The notes beneath the pieces were generated by a model, which saw only the letters and a program-made list of their open reading frames with translations, did not search any database and was not told the origin of the DNA. Both the position numbers and the translations under genes were made by a program. From Desulfobacterales bacterium (GTDB lineage Bacteria; Desulfobacterota; Desulfobacteria; Desulfobacterales; UBA11574), in the NCBI GenBank assembly GCA_030145595.1, contig JAQYVG010000168.1:1-7621 (forward strand): a stretch of 7,621 bases of DNA. The letters run 5' to 3'. Positions 1 to 4,847 of the stretch are shown here, one piece after another. Each line of letters starts with the position of its first letter. The first letter of the stretch is position 1.

Positions 1-1
1 A

Positions 2-463
2 GATGACATATGTTTTGAAGCTGAAGCGACGCTGGGCAAGCTGTCAAAGTGGCTGCGCATCTTGGGCTTTGATACGGTTTGTCAGGCCGGTGTTTCCGGC
101 AATGGGTTTCTGGATCCCGCCGGTAAAAATCGGATTTTGCTTACCCGTACAAAAAGGGTTCGGGATCGAGGCACGGACAATAAACTTGTTTTTATAAATT
201 CAAATGATCCCTTTGAGCAGGTGCGGGAAGTGCTTCAGGCCCTTGGTATCGGAATTGCCGATACCAGGCCGTTTTCGCGATGCACGTGTTGCAACATCCT
301 GACCCGACAGGTGGCCAAAGATACTGTACGCAGCCGTGTTCCCGATTATGCCTGGGAAACCAACCCAACCTTTCAGATATGCAGCCGATGTCTGCGTATA
401 TACTGGCCGGGAAGCCATATAAAACGTAGCAATGAGATAATAGAACGTTTTTTCGACACGTAA
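2..463 (+). CDS. Mut7-C RNase-domain protein, 5' end outside window
   Basis: The 153 visible residues match the Mut7-C family, a PIN-like nuclease domain followed by a zinc ribbon. Seen: the N-terminal signature LGKLSKWLRILGFDT (visible residues 11-25), the strand RILLTR, then FSRCTCCN with Cys94 and Cys97, RVPDYAW, CSRC (Cys127, Cys130) and the diagnostic RIYWPGSH near the end. Family members are usually about 150-165 residues, so only a few N-terminal residues may be missing, unless there is an N-terminal ubiquitin-like domain as in some members. Expected acidic residues are altered: the usual Asp of F-x-x-D-x-x-LG is Glu8, and the Asp usual after LLTR is Thr50. RNase activity is therefore doubtful, while the four zinc-ligand cysteines are intact. 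The true start lies upstream. The stop is 5 bases before the next gene, suggesting co-transcription. The biological substrate of bacterial members is not established. Confidence 0.88.
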   Translation, partial: DDICFEAEATLGKLSKWLRILGFDTVCQAGVSGNGFLDPAGKNRILLTRTKRVRDRGTDNKLVFINSNDPFEQVREVLQALGIGIADTRPFSRCTCCNILTRQVAKDTVRSRVPDYAWETNPTFQICSRCLRIYWPGSHIKRSNEIIERFFDT

Positions 464-468
464 AATTG

Positions 469-1269
469 ATGAATTTATACAAAATGATAACCAAAGACAA
501 AGTTATCGCGCTTGAGGCGCGCCTCAGACAATGCAAAAATGTACTAACCTTGGGAGTGTGGCCGAACTTTTGCGATTACAGCCGCAAGGACGCTGATCTG
601 ATCCGCAAAGCCGCTAAAATCTATTATCCAACCACGTTCTACGCCGAACTTTTTGATACAATGGGTAAAAAAACCTTCCCCAGCTATCACACCTATAAAT
701 GCGTTCAGGACAAAATCAAGCAAACCGCCCTATTTGATCTACTCGAAATACCGCATCCCAGGACCCGGGTCTTTTACGGCAAGCGCCAGAAGAGTAAAAT
801 TCGCGATCATTTTGAACTTCCGTTCATTGCCAAGATTCCCAGAGGCTCGGCCATGGGGAGGGGGGTTTTCCTGATCCGCAATCCGGATGACCTGCATGCT
901 TACTGCAGCTTGACCACGGCAGCTTATATCCAGGAATACCTTCCAAGCGATCGTGATGTGCGGGTAGTGGTTATCGGCAGCCAGGTGGCGCATGCCTACT
1001 GGCGTATTGCACCTGCCGGTGAGTTCAGAAGTAATGTTGCCCTGGGCGCGACTATCAGCCTCGATACTGTCCCCCAAAGCATCCTTGACCTTGCTCTGCA
1101 TACCGCCCGCAGGTGTCGCTGGGACGATGTGGGGATCGATATTTTCGAACATAAGGGCAATCTTTATGTTCTTGAAGCCAACATGAAATACGGCAAGGAA
1201 GGCTTTCGGGCGGCCGGCATCGATTACATTAAACTCATGGAGGGCATGATCGAAAATGGGAATATATAA
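469..1269 (+). CDS. RimK-like ATP-grasp ligase, substrate unknown
   Basis: A 266-residue protein with an ATP-grasp core of the RimK type. Seen: a pre-grasp segment with FPSYHTYKCVQDK (about residues 66-78) and IPHPRT; the nucleotide-binding loop PFIAKIPRGSAMGRGV (118-133); QEYLPSDRDVRV (155-166); and the metal-binding end, Asp224 in GIDIF and Glu236-Ala-Asn238 in VLEANM. Enzymes of this fold use ATP to activate a carboxylate as an acyl phosphate and join it to an amine or thiol; RimK adds glutamate to a protein end. Nothing here identifies the substrate. It is shorter than RimK (about 300 residues), with a reduced N-terminal domain. ATG 469 is preferred; TTG 466 directly upstream and ATG 484 are alternatives, and none has a clear Shine-Dalgarno. 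It starts 5 bases after the Mut7-C stop and overlaps the dGTPase gene by 14 bases, so the three are probably translated from one message. Confidence 0.85.
   Translation: MNLYKMITKDKVIALEARLRQCKNVLTLGVWPNFCDYSRKDADLIRKAAKIYYPTTFYAELFDTMGKKTFPSYHTYKCVQDKIKQTALFDLLEIPHPRTRVFYGKRQKSKIRDHFELPFIAKIPRGSAMGRGVFLIRNPDDLHAYCSLTTAAYIQEYLPSDRDVRVVVIGSQVAHAYWRIAPAGEFRSNVALGATISLDTVPQSILDLALHTARRCRWDDVGIDIFEHKGNLYVLEANMKYGKEGFRAAGIDYIKLMEGMIENGNI
1239..1244 (+). promoter_or_regulatory. Shine-Dalgarno for the dGTPase gene, inside the ATP-grasp gene
   Basis: GGAGGG lies 11 bases before ATG 1256, within the last codons of the ATP-grasp gene. It supports ATG 1256 as the start of the dGTPase gene despite the 14-base overlap, and suggests translational coupling. 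Confidence 0.55.
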
Positions 1270-2428
1270 AAATGACCGCCTTGCAATGATTCAATTGGCG
1301 CTGGAACAACGGGAGCGTGAAATTCTATCCCCTATCGCCACACAGAGTGCGGCCGGAGTCCGTCGCTTTGAGGATACGCGTCTTGAAGAAGATTATCGCC
1401 AGCCCTTTTCAACGGATGTGGACCGCATCCTGCATTCTCGCGCCTACACACGCTATATCGATAAAACCCAGGTGTTTTATCTGATCAAACATGATCATAT
1501 CACCCATCGGGTACTACATGTTCAGCTGGTATCCAAGATTGCCAGATCCATCGGACGGTTTCTGGGGTTAAACGAGGATCTGATTGAAGCCATTGCCCTG
1601 GGACACGATATCGGACATACACCTTTCGGCCATGACGGCGAAAAGTTTTTATCCGAGCTCTGCAGAGCGAGCGGTATCGGTTACTTTCGACACAATGTTC
1701 AAAGCGTCCAGTTTTTGGAAAGAGTCGAGCGCAAAGGTAAAGGATGGAATTTGTGTCTGCAAACTCTTGACGGCATCCTGTGCCATGATGGCGAGATTCA
1801 CAACCAGAAGCTTAAGCCCGCCAGGGACAAGACATTTGAAACCATAGACCAAGAGATGGCCGCCAAAAAAACGGATCCTGAAATAAAGCTCATCCCTATG
1901 ACCCAGGAAGGGTGTGTTGTACGCATGGCCGATACCATCGGTTACATCGGTCGCGATATCGAGGATGCCATCCGGCTGAATCTGATCAAGCGGTCGGATC
2001 TGCCTGCTGAATGCGTCCAACTTCTGGGGGATACAACCGGAACCATTGTATATAATCTTGTAACCGACATCATTAACAGCAGCTTCCAGAATATCTATAT
2101 CGCCTTCAGTCCGGAAGTGTCGGCGGCTCTGGAGCGGCTGAAGGAATTCAATCTTGAACACATATATATGAATCCGAAGATCAAAGGCCAGACCGACACC
2201 ATCAAAAAGCTTTTTGGGGTTCTTTTTGAAAGATTTCTTGACGATATTGAAAAAGAAAATCGAACTTCGGTGATATTTACAAGTTTTTTAGAGGATATGT
2301 CCCCAGACTATATTACAAATCACAACAGTGCCGAGATTGTGAGGGATTTTATCGCCGGGATGACGGATCAGTATTTTTTGAGGCTGTGCCCGCAGGATAA
2401 GGTACCGAAAACCAAAATAGTTCCTTAA
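1256..2428 (+). CDS. dgt: dGTPase-family HD dNTP triphosphohydrolase
   Basis: A 390-residue HD-superfamily protein of the dGTPase (COG0232-type) family. Known members hydrolyse deoxynucleoside triphosphates to the deoxynucleoside plus triphosphate, in the cytoplasm. Seen: the N-terminal family signature FSTDVDRILHSRAYTRYIDKTQ (51-72); first metal His84 in HITHRVLH; the HD pair His117-Asp118 in GHDIGHTPFGHDGE; FRHNVQS and LDGILCHDGE further on; and the last metal Asp226 in MADTIGYIGRDIEDA. All four HD metal ligands are therefore present. The sequence follows the divergent QLVSKIARSIGRFLGLNEDL branch and not the E. coli Dgt branch, so strict dGTP specificity should not be assumed. ATG 1256 has an upstream GGAGGG. 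The gene overlaps the ATP-grasp gene by 14 bases, and its stop directly abuts the UPF0280 start. The symbol denotes the family, not proven orthology to E. coli dgt. Confidence 0.92.
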   Translation: MGIYKNDRLAMIQLALEQREREILSPIATQSAAGVRRFEDTRLEEDYRQPFSTDVDRILHSRAYTRYIDKTQVFYLIKHDHITHRVLHVQLVSKIARSIGRFLGLNEDLIEAIALGHDIGHTPFGHDGEKFLSELCRASGIGYFRHNVQSVQFLERVERKGKGWNLCLQTLDGILCHDGEIHNQKLKPARDKTFETIDQEMAAKKTDPEIKLIPMTQEGCVVRMADTIGYIGRDIEDAIRLNLIKRSDLPAECVQLLGDTTGTIVYNLVTDIINSSFQNIYIAFSPEVSAALERLKEFNLEHIYMNPKIKGQTDTIKKLFGVLFERFLDDIEKENRTSVIFTSFLEDMSPDYITNHNSAEIVRDFIAGMTDQYFLRLCPQDKVPKTKIVP

Positions 2429-3163
2429 ATGCAGCATCAAGAACGTACATATAGACGTTTGGCATACAAGGACCAACTGGTTTCTTTCAGGGTGACAGTC
2501 AAGGAGACCGATGTGTTGGTACATGCAGCCCAACCGCTTGAAGACATAACCAAAGAGTTGATTCTAAAATACAGAGGATACATAGAGGCTTATATTCGTC
2601 AGAATCCCGAATTTGCAAAAACATTGCGGCCATGGCCCCCCGGTGGTCCGGCACCGCTTATCGTTAAGGATATGGCCGCTGCAGGTGAAAAGGTCGGTGT
2701 AGGCCCCATGGCGGCAGTCGCCGGCGCGATGGCCGAACATGTGGGGCATGAGCTGCTTGCACATAGTAAAGAAGTGATTGTGGAAAACGGTGGTGATGTT
2801 TTTTTTAAGACGGACGGTCCGGTCACTGCCGGTATTTTTGCCGGCTCATCTCCTTTAAGCCTGCGCATCGGTTTGCGCATCGATCCAGGGGGTAAACCCT
2901 TGGCTGTGTGTACATCTTCCGGTACGGTGGGACACTCCATAAGCATGGGCAAAGCTGATGCCGTCTGTGTGGTCTCCGGTTCCTGTTCGCTGGCAGATGC
3001 TGCGGCAACTTCCATCGGCAATTGCGTTGAATCAAAAGGGGACATTCAGCAGGCTTTAGATTTTGGGAAACAGCTTGAAGGGGTTACAGGGGTTGTCGTC
3101 ATTATTGGTGACGCCCTCGGCATATGGGGAGAGCTGGAGGTTGTGCCGCTTAACCCTGATTAA
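2429..3163 (+). CDS. UPF0280 family protein (ApbE-like fold)
   Basis: A 244-residue protein carrying all the conserved blocks of UPF0280, a family of unknown function thought to be related in fold to ApbE, the FAD:protein FMN transferase. Seen: VGPMAAVAGAMAEHVG (from residue 91), VENGGDVFF (118-126), IFAGSSPLSL, CTSSGTVGHSISMGKADA (about 161-178) and SLADAAATSIGN with Asp190. The glycine-rich, Asn/Asp-containing loops resemble the flavin- and metal-binding loops of ApbE proteins, but transferase activity has not been shown for the family. It looks cytoplasmic: no signal peptide or lipobox is present, unlike many ApbE proteins. The ATG follows the dGTPase TAA immediately (TAAATG) and has no convincing Shine-Dalgarno, so translation probably depends on ribosomes finishing the upstream gene. 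Length and motifs look complete. Confidence 0.9.
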   Translation: MQHQERTYRRLAYKDQLVSFRVTVKETDVLVHAAQPLEDITKELILKYRGYIEAYIRQNPEFAKTLRPWPPGGPAPLIVKDMAAAGEKVGVGPMAAVAGAMAEHVGHELLAHSKEVIVENGGDVFFKTDGPVTAGIFAGSSPLSLRIGLRIDPGGKPLAVCTSSGTVGHSISMGKADAVCVVSGSCSLADAAATSIGNCVESKGDIQQALDFGKQLEGVTGVVVIIGDALGIWGELEVVPLNPD

Positions 3164-3271
3164 TTCGTGTAACCCGCAATAAACCTGGATTATGGAGAAA
3201 AAGGTTGAGTTTTGGGCTTGAAAAAGGTAGATAAACCAAAAGTTGGATGCAGAATTCAGAAAGCGAGATTC

Positions 3272-3276
3272 GGAGG
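3272..3276 (+). promoter_or_regulatory. Shine-Dalgarno fixing the HIT gene start
   Basis: GGAGG ends 7 bases before ATG 3284. An in-frame upstream start at 3212 would add 24 residues with no family similarity and no such site, so 3284 is chosen. The 120-base gap between the UPF0280 stop and this start shows no convincing terminator hairpin and only poor promoter matches, so it is unclear whether the HIT gene belongs to the upstream operon. Confidence 0.75.
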
Positions 3277-3283
3277 ATCGGGA

Positions 3284-3763
3284 ATGAAAACGATGTGGGC
3301 TCCTTGGCGCATGGATTACATCCTGAGTGACAAGGAAGAAGGGTGTATCTTCTGCAAGGCGCTTTCAGAGCAGAATGATCTGACCCTTTTCAGAGGCAAG
3401 GCAACCATGGTGATGATGAATAAATACCCGTACATTAACGGACATCTTCTGGTTGCTCCGATCCGCCACCTTGCGACTCTGGATCAGCTGAACAAAGACG
3501 AAATGGGGGACCTGCTTTTAACTGTTGAACAGTCCGTCGGAATATTAAAGAAAGTAATGAATCCCGATGGATTCAATGTCGGGCTCAACTTGGGTAAAGT
3601 CGCAGGTGCCGGTGTGGAAGAACATCTCCATTTCCATATCGTTCCTCGCTGGTTCGGCGATACAAATGCCTTGACGGTTTTTGCCGATGTTCGTGTCATT
3701 CCCGAACATCTAAAAGTAACCTACAACAATCTAAAGCCATGCTTTGAGCAACTGGTTCTGTAA
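3284..3763 (+). CDS. HIT-family nucleotide hydrolase or transferase
   Basis: A 159-residue histidine-triad protein. Seen: the N-terminal signature MWAPWRMDYI (4-13); Cys21-Ile-Phe-Cys24, which with His62 (PIRH) forms a likely zinc site; NKYPYINGHLLVAP (46-59); and the triad HLHFHIVPRW, with His114, His116 and His118 and the middle His as the expected nucleophile. The family acts on the alpha-phosphate of nucleotides such as diadenosine polyphosphates or AMP conjugates. The WAPWR plus CxxC branch is often labelled Ap4A hydrolase or phosphorylase-like, but the substrate cannot be read from sequence. Expected to be cytoplasmic. A good Shine-Dalgarno sets the start. The lapA-like pair begins 24 bases after its stop, close enough for one transcript. 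Confidence 0.92.
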   Translation: MKTMWAPWRMDYILSDKEEGCIFCKALSEQNDLTLFRGKATMVMMNKYPYINGHLLVAPIRHLATLDQLNKDEMGDLLLTVEQSVGILKKVMNPDGFNVGLNLGKVAGAGVEEHLHFHIVPRWFGDTNALTVFADVRVIPEHLKVTYNNLKPCFEQLVL

Positions 3764-3775
3764 CGCGGTCATATT

Positions 3776-3781
3776 AGGGAG
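3776..3781 (+). promoter_or_regulatory. Shine-Dalgarno of first lapA-like gene (source of the junction repeat)
   Basis: AGGGAG lies 6 bases before ATG 3788. The surrounding 15-base leader ATTAGGGAGAAAACA (3773-3787) recurs, with one to two changes, in each of the three 24-base units at the end of this gene. The closest recurrence (4121-4135) provides the ribosome-binding site of the second copy. Confidence 0.7.
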
Positions 3782-3787
3782 AAAACA

Positions 3788-4117
3788 ATGAAAAAAAAAG
3801 CTAAAATTGCTTTCTGGTTGATTATTTTGGTGTTTGCGGGTGTATTTATTTATCAGAACAAGGATTTTTTTATGGCAAAACAGAGTCTCAGCTTAACGTT
3901 GCCGTTTCTTGAAACTTTGCATACACCGGAATTTCCGCAGGCCGTTCTGTTTCTTGTTTTTTTCCTGACAGGCTTATCGACGGCCTATTTTTTCGGTCTT
4001 TATAATCGTTTTAAGTCCAAAAAAGCGGTTAAGAAGTTAAATGCCGCCGTTGCGCCCCATCAGGACGAGCTGATTGTGGAGAAAATAGACGAGCTGATTG
4101 TGGAGAAAACAGACTAG
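3788..4117 (+). CDS. LapA/DUF1049-like inner-membrane protein, copy 1 with altered C-terminus
   Basis: A 109-residue protein with the LapA layout: short basic N-terminus (MKKKAK), first membrane helix about residues 7-22, a 25-30 residue loop containing LETLHTPE, second helix about 51-72, then a basic stretch RFKSKKAVKK. The family are small inner-membrane proteins; E. coli LapA works with LapB in controlling lipopolysaccharide synthesis. That role is only a hypothesis here, because no lapB is in view. Where family members continue into a coiled coil, this copy ends in two near-identical octads, DELIVEKI and DELIVEKT, then Asp and TAG. These come from the 24-base junction repeat of the tandem duplication, so the native tail has been replaced. 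It probably shares a message with the HIT gene upstream and the second copy 19 bases downstream. It could be functional or a partly decayed duplicate. Confidence 0.85.
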   Translation: MKKKAKIAFWLIILVFAGVFIYQNKDFFMAKQSLSLTLPFLETLHTPEFPQAVLFLVFFLTGLSTAYFFGLYNRFKSKKAVKKLNAAVAPHQDELIVEKIDELIVEKTD

Positions 4118-4135
4118 CTGATTAGGGAAAAAACA
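4064..4135 (+). repeat. Three tandem 24-base units at the duplication junction
   Basis: Units at 4064-4087, 4088-4111 and 4112-4135. Units 1 and 2 differ by one base (ATA versus ACA at the end); unit 3 matches unit 2 at 20 of 24 positions. Each unit is GACGAGCTG, the Asp-Glu-Leu codons where copy 2 continues into its coiled coil, joined to a 15-base version of the leader ATTAGGGAGAAAACA found before copy 1. In unit 3 GAG has become TAG (4115-4117), which is the stop of the first gene, and its AGGGA (4124-4128) is the Shine-Dalgarno of the second gene, 8 bases before ATG 4137. Confidence 0.92.
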
Positions 4136-4136
4136 A

Positions 4137-4511
4137 ATGAAAAAAATTAAAATTGCTTTCTGGTTGATTATTTTGGTGTTTGCGGGTGTATTTGCTTATC
4201 AGAACAAGGATTTTTTAATGGCAAAAAAGAGTTTCATCTTAATATTGCCGCTTCTTGAAACTTTGCATACACCGGAATTGCCCCATGCCGTTCTGTTTCT
4301 TGTTTTTTTCCTGACAGGCTTTTTGATGGCCTATTTTTTCTGTCTTTATGATCGTTTTAAGTCCAAAAGAGCGGTTAAGAAGTTAAATGCCGCCGCTGCG
4401 GCCCAGCAGGACGAGCTGACAGCACTTAAAAGAGAACTGGAGTCGTTGCGGGGCGCATCGCCCGGCGGCAGCACCCCGAGTGAGAAACAGAGTACGAAAG
4501 AAACAACCTAA
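4137..4511 (+). CDS. LapA/DUF1049-like inner-membrane protein, copy 2 with coiled-coil tail
   Basis: A 124-residue paralogue of the preceding gene, about 80 percent identical in protein over 90 residues. First membrane helix about residues 6-21, second about 50-71, basic stretch RFKSKRAVKK, then a predicted cytoplasmic coiled coil (about 79-106, with QQDELTALKRELESLR) and a Ser/Thr/Gly-rich tail. This is the complete family architecture, so copy 2 is taken to keep the ancestral 3' end. Substitutions relative to copy 1 make the loop and second helix more hydrophobic (Ser to Ile, Thr to Ile, Ser to Leu, Thr to Met) and introduce a Cys for Gly. Its ribosome-binding site lies within the third junction-repeat unit. 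Likely an envelope protein; an LPS-assembly role is inferred only from the family name. Confidence 0.88.
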   Translation: MKKIKIAFWLIILVFAGVFAYQNKDFLMAKKSFILILPLLETLHTPELPHAVLFLVFFLTGFLMAYFFCLYDRFKSKRAVKKLNAAAAAQQDELTALKRELESLRGASPGGSTPSEKQSTKETT

Positions 4512-4604
4512 CCCCAACATGCTGAAACCAAAAATAATTACCACTCAGATACCCACCTTAAATAGCTTTCAGATTTAACGGGGCAGGCAAAGACACAAAT
4601 GTCG

Positions 4605-4671
4605 GTGATCAGTGATCGGTTATCAGTAGTCAGTTTTCCATACTGATCACTTCACCCTGATGACTGCTCAC
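4605..4671. repeat. Heptad-repeat imperfect hairpin
   Basis: Left arm 4605-4633 is a run of degenerate 7-base units, TGATCAG, TGATCGG, TTATCAG and TAGTCAG. The right arm 4643-4671 is the reverse-oriented equivalent, CTGATCA, CTTCACC, CTGATGA and CTGCTCA. The arms are inverted repeats matching at 20 of 29 positions around a 9-base loop. It looks like a dispersed intergenic repeat or the remnant of one. It lacks the T-run of a terminator. Confidence 0.65.
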
Positions 4672-4694
4672 TTTAACCACATGTAGTATTCTTG

Positions 4695-4723
4695 TTGAAA
4701 AAATAATCAATATATAGTATGAA
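4695..4723 (+). promoter_or_regulatory. Weak candidate sigma70-type promoter for mutS
   Basis: TTGAAA (4695-4700), a 17-base spacer, then TATGAA (4718-4723), about 125 bases before the mutS start. An overlapping alternative is TTGTTG (4692-4697) with TAGTAT (4715-4720). The region is AT-rich, so chance matches are likely. Confidence 0.25.
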
Positions 4724-4847
4724 CTTAAAGTGGTGCAAAATGCGCCTGCATGAATCAAATTGAGTCAATAAAATGAAGGAACACGGGGTCATAATACTTC
4801 ATAATAAATTCGAGCATCAGGTTTAACAGACCGAAACGATTGTAACA

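Larger units (their letters stand above)
3773..4418 (+). repeat. Tandem direct duplication of lapA-like gene with its leader
   Basis: Copy A spans 3773-4072 and copy B 4121-4418. From codon 6 of A (codon 5 of B) to the shared Asp-Glu-Leu codons there are 90 aligned codons with about 21 base differences, roughly 92 percent nucleotide identity. Each copy includes the ribosome-binding leader, so the duplication unit began just upstream of the gene. The 48 bases between A and B are the extra 24-base units of the junction repeat. Copy B has one extra A in the leader and one codon fewer near its start. Confidence 0.93.
4512..4847 (+). other. 336-base intergenic region upstream of mutS
   Basis: AT-rich gap with no convincing gene. 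It holds a heptad-repeat hairpin (4605-4671), a weak candidate promoter (4695-4723) and two very short ATG-initiated frames, 4750-4776 (8 codons) and 4773-4826 (17 codons), which overlap head to tail. Neither has a ribosome-binding site, so they are not called genes. No factor-independent terminator was found for the lapA-like genes. The length suggests that mutS has its own promoter. Confidence 0.7.

Noticed and set aside
1649..2161. Long minus-strand open frame inside the dGTPase gene, and similar frames opposite the ATP-grasp, UPF0280 and mutS genes
   Set aside because: They lie wholly opposite strongly supported genes, have no recognisable motifs and reflect codon bias of the sense strand.
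3205..3233. Promoter TTGAGT with TAGATA before the HIT gene
   Set aside because: Only 4 of 6 and 3 of 6 consensus bases match; too weak to annotate.
3212..3283. N-terminal extension of the HIT protein from an upstream in-frame start
   Set aside because: The extra 24 residues do not resemble the family, and the strong GGAGG at 3272-3276 is correctly spaced for ATG 3284.
4064..4135. CRISPR-like or clamp-site array
   Set aside because: The units are directly adjacent with no spacers and are explained by the gene duplication junction.
4605..4671. Rho-independent terminator for the lapA-like genes
   Set aside because: The stem is interrupted by many mismatches, is not GC-rich and has no following T-run.
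4773..4826. A 17-codon frame before mutS, in the same reading frame, and an 8-codon frame at 4750-4776 overlapping it, as possible leader peptides
   Set aside because: No ribosome-binding site, no regulatory codon run and no attenuator hairpin nearby; such short frames are common by chance in AT-rich DNA.
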